A DNA stretch of 6,092 nucleotides, from contig PXQK01000048.1 in the NCBI GenBank assembly GCA_003022085.1, forward strand, positions 1 to 6,092, read 5' to 3'. The translations under genes and the position numbers were made by a program. Positions 1-4,700 of the stretch are shown here, one piece after another. The notes beneath the pieces were generated by a model. That model saw nothing but the letters and a program-made list of their open reading frames with translations, searched no databases and had not been told where the DNA came from. Position 1 is the stretch's first letter; every line of letters begins with the position of its first letter. The DNA is from Halobacteriales archaeon QH_10_65_19 (GTDB lineage Archaea > Halobacteriota > Halobacteria > Halobacteriales > Haloarculaceae).

Positions 1-626
1 ACGACGCACTGTTCTGTCTGGGCTCGGACCCGGTGGCGCTGTCGATTATCGAGGAGCCGGCATCGGCCGGCGCCGACGTGGTCATCGGCGACGCCGCGTC
101 GCTCGGGCTGCCGGCCGCCTACGGCATGGGTCTGGGCATGTTCGCCACCCGCGAGTCGTTCCTCCGGCAGGTGCCCGGGCGGCTGGTGGGCGCGGGTGAG
201 GACGACAGCGGCCGCCGCGCGTACACACTGACGCTCCAGACCCGCGAACAGCACATCCGCCGCGAGCGGGCGACGAGCAACATCTGCACAAACCAGGCGT
301 GGGTCGCGCTCCGCGCGGCGATCCACGCCGCCTCGCTCGGTCCCGGGGGGCTGATTGACCTGGCCTCGGACTGCGTCTCGCAGGCGGAGGAACTCGCGGC
401 TGCGGTCGACGAGGTTTCGGGCGTCGCGGCGCCTGTCCACGACCGCCACCACTTCCGGGAGTTCGTCGCACACACCGACCAGCCGGCGCCTGCAATCGCC
501 GCGGACCTCCGGGACGCAGGGTACGCCGTCCACGCGGTCGACGATCACCTGCTCGGGCTGTGCGTGACCGAGACCAACGCCGACGCGACCGAGGACCTCG
601 TCGATACACTGGAGGTGGTCGCATGA
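1..626 (+). CDS. gcvPA: Glycine dehydrogenase (decarboxylating) subunit 1, C-terminal part (5' end outside window)
   Basis: This is the N-terminal-half subunit of the split glycine cleavage P-protein. With GcvPB and PLP it decarboxylates glycine and transfers the aminomethyl group to the lipoyl arm of H-protein in the cytoplasm. The reading frame is open from position 3, so the gene begins upstream; about 207 codons are visible, roughly the last 45% of a family member that is usually about 440-450 residues. Recognisable family blocks are [22 protein letters not shown], and the strongly conserved [23 protein letters not shown] region, cited here by its core [10 protein letters not shown] and ATSNICTNQ. 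The catalytic PLP lysine belongs to the partner subunit. The gene ends LEVVA-stop, and its TGA overlaps a downstream ATG in an ATGA. gcvPB follows 67 bp later, so the two are almost certainly one operon. The identification is firm; only the missing 5' part is uncertain. Confidence 0.96.
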   Translation, partial: DALFCLGSDPVALSIIEEPASAGADVVIGDAASLGLPAAYGMGLGMFATRESFLRQVPGRLVGAGEDDSGRRAYTLTLQTREQHIRRERATSNICTNQAWVALRAAIHAASLGPGGLIDLASDCVSQAEELAAAVDEVSGVAAPVHDRHHFREFVAHTDQPAPAIAADLRDAGYAVHAVDDHLLGLCVTETNADATEDLVDTLEVVA

Positions 627-697
627 GCGACGGAGGAGCGAGTGCGAGTAGGCCAGATCGAGGACGGCAGGACGACGATCTGGAGGTAGTCGCATGA
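623..697 (+). CDS. Possible 24-codon coupling ORF between gcvPA and gcvPB
   Basis: This small ORF starts at the ATG that overlaps the gcvPA stop (ATGA, 623-626). It stays open and stops at a TGA that overlaps the gcvPB start (ATGA, 694-697). A GGAGGT ribosome-binding sequence (611-616) sits six bases before its ATG, and another (682-687) serves gcvPB. The predicted peptide starts [10 protein letters not shown] and ends LEVVA, the same last five residues as GcvPA, because its 3' end is a near-copy of the gcvPA tail. The middle is Asp/Gly/Ser/Arg-rich and resembles no family I know. It may only let ribosomes pass from gcvPA to gcvPB by termination-reinitiation. It could also be an untranslated spacer that happens to be open, so confidence is low. 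Confidence 0.3.
   Translation: MSDGGASASRPDRGRQDDDLEVVA
682..687 (+). promoter_or_regulatory. Shine-Dalgarno site (GGAGGT) for gcvPB
   Basis: GGAGGT lies six bases before the ATG at 694. A strong internal ribosome-binding site fits a downstream gene in a polycistronic mRNA, unlike the TATA-near-ATG pattern of the leaderless genes elsewhere in the window. It supports 694 as the gcvPB start. Confidence 0.7.
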
Positions 698-2163
698 ACT
701 ACGACCAGGCCCGCTGGAGCGACGGGGACCGGTACGAGCCCCTACTCTCGGAGAAACACGGCCGCGAGGTTGCGGTCGACGCGCCGTTGCCGGACGACCT
801 GACCCGCGATGTGCTGGAACTACCGGCGCCAAGCGAGCCGGAGCTGGCCCGTCACTACACGCGGCTCTCCCAGATGAACTACGGCGTCGAGAGCGGCCCG
901 TTCCCACTGGGCTCGTGTACGATGAAGTACAATCCGAAGTTCACGGAGGACCTGGCGGCACGCTCGTCGGCGTCGGTCCACCCCGCCCGCGACCCGGAGA
1001 CCGTCCAGGGGACCCTCGCGGTCATGGCGCGGCTCTCGGAGTACCTCGCCGACATCGGCGGGATGGATGCCGTGACGCTGCAGCCGCCGGCGGGTGCGGC
1101 CGGCGAGTACACCGGCGTCCTTATCGCGCGGGCCTACCACGAGCACAACGGCGAGGACCGGTCGGAGATCATCGTTCCCGACAGCGCCCACGGGACGAAC
1201 TTCGCGAGCGCCGCACTCGGCGGGTTCGACGTGGTCGAACTGCCCTCGGGGGAGGACGGCCGCGTCGATCCCGAGGCGCTCGGGGCGGCGCTGAGCGACG
1301 ACACCGCAGCGCTGATGCTCACCAACCCGAACACACTGGGACTGTTCGAGCGCGAGATCGAGTATATCGCCGAGATGGTTCACGACGCCGGCGGCCTCCT
1401 GTACTACGACGGCGCGAACCTCAACGCCCTGCTGGGTCGCGCTCGGCCCGGCGACATGGGCTTCGACATCATGCACTACAACGTCCACAAGACGTTCGCG
1501 ACGCCCCACGGCGGCGGCGGCCCGGGCGCGGGCCCCGTCGGCGTCGTCGAGGACCTCGCACCGTTCCTGCCCGCACCGCGTGTGCGGGAGCGAGATGGTA
1601 GGGCTGGCGGGGGCGGCGGTGCGGGCGCCGACAGCGACTCCGAGGCGCGGTACGAACTCTACGAGCCCGATCACACCATCGGCAAGGTCCACGGGTTCAG
1701 CGGCAACTGGCTCGTGCTGGTGAAGGCGATGGCGTACATCGCGCGGCTGGGCGACGAGGGGCTGGCCGACGCGAGCGCCAAGGCAGTGCTGAACGCGAAC
1801 TACCTGGCCGAGCAGATCGACTACGAGATCCCCTTCGGCCCGTTCCACCACGAGTTCGTCGCGAGCGCAGGCGACCAGGACGCCGCGGACGTGGCAAAGC
1901 GGATGCTCGATCACGGCGTCCACCCGCCGACGACGAAGTGGCCCGAGATTGTCGACGAGGCGCTGATGACCGAGCCGACCGAGGTCGAGAACAGGCGGAC
2001 GCTCGACCAGCTCGCCGCGGCGTTCGACGCGGTCGTCGCCGAGGACGAGGAGACGATCGACGCCGCGCCCCAGCGGACGACCGCCCGGTACATCGACCAG
2101 GTTGGCGCCGCCCGGGAGCCGCGCCTCTCCCGGCAGGCGCTGGGGAACGACCCGGGCGAGTAG
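694..2163 (+). CDS. gcvPB: Glycine dehydrogenase (decarboxylating) subunit 2
   Basis: This is the C-terminal-half, PLP-binding subunit of the P-protein (EC 1.4.4.2), acting with GcvPA in glycine cleavage and one-carbon supply. It has 489 residues. Family landmarks, in order, are the SCTMKYNPK block (about 74-82), the LQPPAGAAGEYTG block (about 129-141), PDSAHGTNFA (162-171), MLTNPNTLGLFE (208-219) and YYDGANLNA (237-245). The motif HYNVHKTFATPHGGGGPG follows, in which Lys266 is the expected PLP Schiff-base lysine, and then the HPPTTKWPEI block near 410-419. The start at 694 is supported by the GGAGGT site and by the coupling ATGA. One oddity is a Gly-rich, low-complexity stretch at about 303-316, between the PAPRV segment and the YELYEPDHTIG segment. 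It looks like a loop insertion compared with my memory of other haloarchaeal GcvPB proteins. It does not disturb the frame or the catalytic motifs, so the enzyme should be active. Confidence 0.97.
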   Translation: MNYDQARWSDGDRYEPLLSEKHGREVAVDAPLPDDLTRDVLELPAPSEPELARHYTRLSQMNYGVESGPFPLGSCTMKYNPKFTEDLAARSSASVHPARDPETVQGTLAVMARLSEYLADIGGMDAVTLQPPAGAAGEYTGVLIARAYHEHNGEDRSEIIVPDSAHGTNFASAALGGFDVVELPSGEDGRVDPEALGAALSDDTAALMLTNPNTLGLFEREIEYIAEMVHDAGGLLYYDGANLNALLGRARPGDMGFDIMHYNVHKTFATPHGGGGPGAGPVGVVEDLAPFLPAPRVRERDGRAGGGGGAGADSDSEARYELYEPDHTIGKVHGFSGNWLVLVKAMAYIARLGDEGLADASAKAVLNANYLAEQIDYEIPFGPFHHEFVASAGDQDAADVAKRMLDHGVHPPTTKWPEIVDEALMTEPTEVENRRTLDQLAAAFDAVVAEDEETIDAAPQRTTARYIDQVGAAREPRLSRQALGNDPGE

Positions 2164-2312
2164 CCCGCGTCGTCGGCTCAGCGCAGCATAGTACCTCGGG
2201 GAAGCTTTTGAGGAACTCGACATGACCATTAAACAGCAGGTGTGTGGAAGGGAAAGCCCCAGGTCGCCCGGCCGGGTCGTTCTGTGCCGAGTCACGCACG
2301 ACCGTATGACGC
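2164..2312. other. Convergent intergenic gap gcvPB / response regulator
   Basis: This gap of about 150 bp lies between two genes pointing at each other and contains no credible gene. It holds a short T-run (2206-2209) after AAGC, with CCTC/GAGG arms at 2194-2197 and 2210-2213 that could form a weak hairpin. It also holds a 10-bp perfect palindrome CCCGGCCGGG (2267-2276) and, at its right end, a solo copy of the 18-bp repeat motif. The T-run is the only candidate for gcvPB transcription termination and it is weak. A piece near 2242-2255 (TGTGGAA then GGGAAAG) faintly resembles the inside of the MITE-like element, so the gap may hold a decayed copy. That last point is speculative. Confidence 0.4.
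2292..2309 (+). repeat. Solo copy of the 18-bp element-end motif
   Basis: The sequence TCACGCACGACCGTATGA matches the solo copy at 3056-3073 at 17 of 18 bases. It also matches the right terminal repeat of the MITE-like element at 4591-4608 at 16 of 18. It sits only three bases beyond the stop codon of the minus-strand response regulator, so it is probably in that gene's 3' untranslated region. No partner left end is obvious within about 120 bp. It may be the remnant of a decayed element or a repeated regulatory or termination site. Confidence 0.7.
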
Positions 2313-2693
2313 TCACCTGTCGACCGCGGCGACGATCGCGTTCGCGAGTTCGTCGTAGTGGTCGGTGCCGCTCCCCTTCTGGACGTAGCCGGTGATGCCG
2401 GCCTCCTGTGCGGCGGCTTCGATCTCCCAGTCGGCAGCCGTAAACAGGAAGAACGGCAGCCCTGGCCGGTTGGCTGTCACCTCCTCGTAGAGCTCGATCC
2501 CGTCCATCTCGGGCATCCGGAAGTCGCTGACGACGCAGTCGATCCCCTCGTTGCTGACCCGCTCGACCGCTGTGTGGGTATCAGTCTCGGTGGAGACTGT
2601 GATGTCGTTGTGGTTGCGCTCGAGGAAGGTTTCCGTCAGACCGAGGAGTTCCGGATCCTCGTCGATGACGAGGACACTGATCTCTTCGCCCAT
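2313..2693 (-). CDS. Stand-alone receiver-domain response regulator
   Basis: This 126-residue protein consists of one CheY-like receiver domain with no output domain. It should receive phosphate from a histidine kinase, which is not in this window, and act through protein contacts in the cytoplasm. All the expected residues are present: the acidic pair Asp11/Asp13 after the first strand (VLVIDED), phosphoacceptor Asp57 in VVSDFRMPEMDG, Thr85 in FFLFTAAD, and Lys106 in YVQKGSG. The DFRMPEMDGIELYE and QKGSGTDHYDELA stretches are typical of haloarchaeal receivers found alone or fused to PAS/kinase modules. Its start (ATG at 2693-2691) lies four bases after the stop of the zinc-ribbon gene, so the two are probably co-transcribed from the promoter upstream of 2862. 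The domain call is secure; the partner kinase and target are unknown. Confidence 0.95.
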   Translation of the reverse strand: MGEEISVLVIDEDPELLGLTETFLERNHNDITVSTETDTHTAVERVSNEGIDCVVSDFRMPEMDGIELYEEVTANRPGLPFFLFTAADWEIEAAAQEAGITGYVQKGSGTDHYDELANAIVAAVDR

Positions 2694-2697
2694 CGTT

Positions 2698-2862
2698 CTA
2701 CGCTCGGCTCGTATCGACTACCCCGTCGATACGCACGAACGCGTACTCACACTCTACACAGCGGTACTTTACTTTCTCGCCGAGATGAACGCTCGTGTTC
2801 GCCGCGTGGTAGAACTCTGTCGCCCCACAGTCCGGACACTCAGACTCGAACTCCGATCCCAT
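2698..2862 (-). CDS. Small zinc-ribbon protein (54 aa)
   Basis: The protein has 54 residues with two CxxC knuckles, Cys9-x2-Cys12 (ECPDCG) and Cys35-x2-Cys38 (RCVECE). The 22-residue spacing between the pairs is classic for a beta-ribbon that binds one zinc ion. It is acidic and starts MGSEFESECPDCG. Haloarchaeal genomes hold many such micro-proteins annotated only as putative zinc beta-ribbon proteins (DUF78xx-type families). I recognise the fold class but cannot assign a specific role. I chose the ATG at 2862 over the longer frame from 3006 for two reasons. A TATA-like box lies 28 bp upstream, which predicts a leaderless transcript, and the longer version would read through that promoter and into the repeat element. 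It is the first gene of a two-gene operon with the receiver protein, four bases apart. The pairing suggests a regulatory role, which is inference. Confidence 0.85.
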   Translation of the reverse strand: MGSEFESECPDCGATEFYHAANTSVHLGEKVKYRCVECEYAFVRIDGVVDTSRA

Positions 2863-2885
2863 ATGACTCAGTACTCTCCTCTCCG

Positions 2886-2894
2886 GTATAATTC
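2886..2894 (-). promoter_or_regulatory. TATA-like box of the zinc-ribbon / response-regulator operon
   Basis: On the minus strand the sequence reads AATTATACC, centred about 28 bp before the ATG at 2862. That spacing puts the predicted transcription start at or very near the start codon. It is the only AT-rich stretch in the 80 bp upstream of the gene. It supports the short start of the zinc-ribbon protein. Confidence 0.6.
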
Positions 2895-2944
2895 CTGCGA
2901 GGTGTCTCGGGGGCAGGATCCGTCGACTCCCGCGGACCGGGTTG

Positions 2945-3051
2945 TGATACTGTCGGTCTGTAGAATGGCAAGACACGCAAACCGGCGTATTTACGCGTTT
3001 CAGCACGATTCTGGGGTAGAAATCTCCACGTACTCACGTCCGATAGTATGA
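2945..3051 (-). mobile_element. MITE-like element, copy 1 (107 bp)
   Basis: Read on the minus strand, this stretch matches the element at 4495-4608, with about 13 mismatches over 107 aligned positions and a 7-bp deletion inside one terminal repeat. The ends coincide exactly with the terminal-repeat boundaries of the other copy. The best-kept parts are GAATGGCAAGACACGCAAA (2963-2981), the stretch at 2985-3010 (GTATTTACGCGTTTCAGCAC, then GATT) and GAAATCTCCACGTACTCACG (3019-3038). It has no coding capacity and no clear target duplication. It lies between the divergent zinc-ribbon and DUF2150 genes, and a solo element-end motif follows four bases later. Both terminal repeats are more degraded than in copy 2, which suggests an immobile, older copy. 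The element family is not one I can name. Confidence 0.75.
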
Positions 3052-3055
3052 ATAC

Positions 3056-3073
3056 TCACACACGACCGTATGA
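3056..3073 (+). repeat. Second solo copy of the 18-bp element-end motif
   Basis: TCACACACGACCGTATGA lies four bases beyond the end of element copy 1 and repeats the terminal motif in the same orientation as the element's own end at 3034-3051, which is a 14/18 match. It sits about 30 bp before the TATA-like box of the DUF2150 gene, a position where upstream regulatory sites occur in haloarchaeal promoters. It could be the end of a second, nested element or a conserved protein-binding site. Confidence 0.7.
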
Positions 3074-3102
3074 GAGCTACCCACGCGAGACCCGGAGTGT
3101 CG

Positions 3103-3112
3103 AAAGTAATAA
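3103..3112 (+). promoter_or_regulatory. TATA-like box of the DUF2150 gene
   Basis: The AT-rich stretch AAAGTAATAA, in an otherwise GC-rich region, is centred about 23 bp before the ATG at 3131 and 29 bp before the alternative ATG at 3137. A leaderless transcript is likely. The spacing does not decide between the two start codons. Confidence 0.5.
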
Positions 3113-3130
3113 CCCCGGAGACGCGTACCG

Positions 3131-3742
3131 ATGAGTATGAGCAACGAGCCGGGAGAGTACTACACCGAGGAACGTTGGCAGAACTGGATCGACCGCCTTC
3201 GCGAGGAGGAGATCGATCCGGAGGAGGAGGATTCGGCACGGCTACTGTTGAACCTACAGGACGACACCGCAATCGCCGTCGCCAAGATCATCACGGCCTT
3301 CGAGGACGGCAACCTCGGCGAGGAGGCAACCCTCGACCAGCTCGCCGAGATACAGGAGATCGTGCTCTCGGAGGTCGAGTTCGACGACGAGGAGAAGGCG
3401 ATGCTGATCGACGGCGTCCAGACGTCGCTAATGTGCGTCTTCTACGCTGCCGAGGAGTACGTGGCAGGAGGACCGGCCGACAACGGCACGATCGAGGAGT
3501 ACGTCAACGCGGCGGCCGATGCCGAGGCCGAGGACGACCTCGACGCGGCACTGGGGTACTGCGTCCAGGCCGGTACGTTAATCGTCGACGGCGAGGAGAT
3601 GGATATCGGTCTTGCCGAGGACCTCGACTTCGGCCTCGTCGCCGAGTGGGTCAACGGCCTCGACAGCCTGCAGACCGCAATGGAGGACCCGGAGGTCGTC
3701 GAAGAAGAAGACGGCGGGCAGTTCGATCCCGGCACCGAGTAG
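3131..3742 (+). CDS. DUF2150 family acidic protein
   Basis: The protein has 203 residues and is very acidic, with no signal peptide, membrane segment or cysteine cluster, so it is probably soluble and cytoplasmic. The start EPGEYYTEERWQNWIDRLRE, the middle LLNLQDDTAIAVAKIITAF and the segment EKAMLIDGVQTSLMCVF match my memory of DUF2150, an archaeal family known mainly from haloarchaea. Its function is unknown. Predicted structure is mostly helical, and the tail (about 186-203) is a Glu/Asp-rich disordered end. The start is either Met1 at 3131 or Met3 at 3137 (MSMSNEP); both are compatible with the promoter. The gene is a single transcription unit, convergent with the Lrp-family gene, and lies between the two inverted element copies. 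I see no sign of truncation. Confidence 0.85.
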   Translation: MSMSNEPGEYYTEERWQNWIDRLREEEIDPEEEDSARLLLNLQDDTAIAVAKIITAFEDGNLGEEATLDQLAEIQEIVLSEVEFDDEEKAMLIDGVQTSLMCVFYAAEEYVAGGPADNGTIEEYVNAAADAEAEDDLDAALGYCVQAGTLIVDGEEMDIGLAEDLDFGLVAEWVNGLDSLQTAMEDPEVVEEEDGGQFDPGTE

Positions 3743-3886
3743 GAGACGTCGGTGAACCCCTCCCCGGGAGAGGTAATCAGCAGGACGGTACTGTTGGCCG
3801 TCCACAGCGCCACTAGATGTCGGGCAGGGGCGACACAGGGGTTCGACCGACTGAGTCACAGCCAGCCCCCGTCCCGGTCCAGTGCA
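3743..3886. other. Convergent intergenic gap DUF2150 / Lrp-family gene
   Basis: This gap of about 144 bp lies between two converging genes, and I see no ORF in it that looks real. The only structure is an imperfect GC-rich hairpin at 3759-3773 (CCTCCCCGGGAGAGG, with one mispair), 16 bases after the DUF2150 stop. It is not followed by a T-run, so it is a poor terminator candidate. No copy of the repeat motif is present here. Confidence 0.4.
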
Positions 3887-4399
3887 CTACTCGTCGTCCA
3901 GGAGGCGTCGGCGGCTCTCCGCGGGCATGTTCGTCAGGACGCGGGGCGTACTCTCGATCTCGTTCATGACGAACCGCGAGGACGTCTCGTTGACGCCCTC
4001 GATACCTACCATCGCCTCGATGACCGCGTTCATCTGCTCGCGGTTCTGGACCCGTGTTATCGTGACGAAATCGACATCTCCCATCGTGTAGTAGACCTGC
4101 TCGACGCCCTCGACGTCGCCGAGCTGTGTCCCGATTTCTTCCGAGTACCCCTGGTCGTGCGTGACCGACACTTCGGTGATTGCGACCATCTCCAGCCCGA
4201 ACGGCTCGGGATCGATGTCCGCCGTAATACCTGTGATGACCTCGTTTTCTTTCAGTTTGTTCAGGCGGTAGTGGACTGCGGACTTCGAGAGATCGAGCTC
4301 CCCTGCGAGTTTCTCGAGGCTGACGTCGAAGTCCGACTCGACGCTCTCCAGCAGTGCGAGATCAACTTCGTCGAAATTTCCAGTGTCACGCTCACCCAT
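3887..4399 (-). CDS. Lrp/AsnC family transcriptional regulator
   Basis: This 170-residue DNA-binding regulator of the feast/famine type usually forms dimers or octamers and often responds to an amino acid. An N-terminal winged helix-turn-helix spans about residues 9-60 (VDLALLESVESDFDVSLEKL), with the recognition helix near SKSAVHYRLNKLK at 38-50. A RAM (AsnC-type effector) domain spans about 70-148 and contains the typical GDVDF turn (107-111). A basic/acidic tail ending RRRLLDDE follows. The ATG at 4399 gives the normal family length. An in-frame ATG at 4453 would add 18 residues, but its codons run across the likely promoter. A TATA-like box about 31 bp upstream suggests a very short leader. 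The gene is divergent from the surface-protein gene at 4701, with element copy 2 between them. The target genes and ligand cannot be read from the sequence; self-regulation or control of a neighbour is plausible. Confidence 0.95.
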   Translation of the reverse strand: MGERDTGNFDEVDLALLESVESDFDVSLEKLAGELDLSKSAVHYRLNKLKENEVITGITADIDPEPFGLEMVAITEVSVTHDQGYSEEIGTQLGDVEGVEQVYYTMGDVDFVTITRVQNREQMNAVIEAMVGIEGVNETSSRFVMNEIESTPRVLTNMPAESRRRLLDDE

Positions 4400-4426
4400 C
4401 CCGGCTGAACAGAATGCGTACGTGAT

Positions 4427-4436
4427 GATAAAATTT
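4427..4436 (-). promoter_or_regulatory. TATA-like box of the Lrp-family gene
   Basis: On the minus strand the sequence reads AAATTTTATC, centred about 31 bp before the ATG at 4399. It predicts a transcript with only a few untranslated bases and argues against the upstream in-frame ATG at 4453. Confidence 0.6.
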
Positions 4437-4442
4437 CTCGTT

Positions 4443-4460
4443 TTGACGAACAACGTTCAA
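4443..4460. promoter_or_regulatory. Possible operator with dyad symmetry upstream of the Lrp-family promoter
   Basis: The 18-bp TTGACGAACAACGTTCAA contains the nested inverted pairs TTGA...TCAA (outer) and GAAC-AAC-GTTC (4448-4458). It lies next to the TATA-like box on its upstream side. Lrp-type proteins bind short imperfect palindromes and often regulate their own gene. The arms are only four bases long, so chance symmetry is quite possible. Confidence 0.2.
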
Positions 4461-4494
4461 CCGGGAGGCCCGCTCCTGCTCCCAGGATCAAACC

Positions 4495-4608
4495 TCATAG
4501 GGTCGTGCGTGAGTACGTGGAGATTTCCGTCCCGGAATCGTGCTGAAACGCGTAAATACACCGGTTTGCGTGTCTTGCCATTCCACAGAGTCACACACGA
4601 CCGTATCA
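4495..4608 (+). mobile_element. MITE-like element, copy 2 (114 bp, reference copy)
   Basis: This is the better-preserved copy. The left end (TCATAGGGTCGTGCGTGAGT, then ACGTGGA) and the reverse complement of the right end (TGATACGGTCGTGTGTGACT, then CTGTGGA) agree at 21 of 27 positions, so the element has long imperfect terminal inverted repeats. The roughly 60 bp between them cannot encode a protein. It matches copy 1 at 2945-3051 in the opposite orientation. I see no convincing target-site duplication beside either end. It lies in the region between the divergent Lrp-family and surface-protein genes, ending 62 bp before the latter's TATA-like box, so it could affect either promoter. A miniature inverted-repeat transposable element is the best fit. 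A conserved structured or regulatory repeat is the alternative. Confidence 0.78.
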
Positions 4609-4670
4609 CGGAGACGCCAACGGCGGCGAGTAGGCAGGGATAGTTCACCAGTGATAATTTGCCAGACAGC

Positions 4671-4678
4671 TTTTTATC
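4671..4678 (+). promoter_or_regulatory. TATA-like box of the surface-protein gene
   Basis: TTTTTATC is centred about 26 bp before the ATG at 4701, the usual spacing for a leaderless haloarchaeal mRNA. No Shine-Dalgarno sequence is visible before the ATG, which agrees. Confidence 0.65.
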
Positions 4679-4700
4679 CATCACTCTGTAATCACACGCA

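Larger units (their letters stand above)
609..697 (+). repeat. Short direct repeat bracketing the gcvPA-gcvPB junction (18 bp, 71 bp apart)
   Basis: Positions 609-626 (ctggaggtggtcgcatga) and 680-697 (ctggaggtagtcgcatga) are identical at 17 of 18 bases. Each copy carries a GGAGGT Shine-Dalgarno sequence six bases before an ATGA. A shorter upstream match, GAGGAC at 591-596 and 660-665, hints that the duplicated unit was about 40 bp. The simplest reading is that gcvPA and gcvPB once overlapped directly by ATGA, and a tandem duplication or insertion of 71 bp separated them while keeping a copy of the coupling signal at each end. The repeat is seen directly; its origin is inferred. Confidence 0.75.

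Noticed and set aside
2226..2232. A TTTAATG box on the minus strand that could drive the antisense frame over gcvPB
   Set aside because: It is a single AT-rich word in a convergent gap with no credible gene behind it.
820..2316. A 498-codon open frame on the minus strand antisense to gcvPB
   Set aside because: It is a GC-rich antisense shadow of a securely identified enzyme gene. The translation shows no family motif and is rich in Arg, Val and Pro, unlike the acidic proteins of this organism.
2863..3006. An extended N-terminus for the zinc-ribbon protein starting at 3006
   Set aside because: It would be read across the TATA-like box and into the repeat element, and it adds unrelated residues to a typical 54-residue micro-protein.
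3759..3773. A GC hairpin after the DUF2150 gene as an intrinsic terminator
   Set aside because: The stem has a mispair and there is no T-run after it. Archaeal termination depends mainly on T-tracts.
3070..3816. A 248-codon plus-strand frame overlapping the DUF2150 gene
   Set aside because: It is extremely Arg/Gly-rich, as expected from an out-of-frame reading of a GC-rich gene. The DUF2150 frame has family similarity and acidic composition.
3752..4408. A 218-codon plus-strand frame over the Lrp-family gene
   Set aside because: It is antisense to a gene with clear HTH and RAM domains, and no motif is seen in it.
4400..4453. An earlier in-frame ATG (4453) for the Lrp-family regulator
   Set aside because: The added codons cover the promoter and give a hydrophobic extension not usual for the family.
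2292..4608. The repeated motif as a CRISPR array
   Set aside because: The copies are unevenly spaced, in mixed orientation and separated by genes, with no regular spacers.
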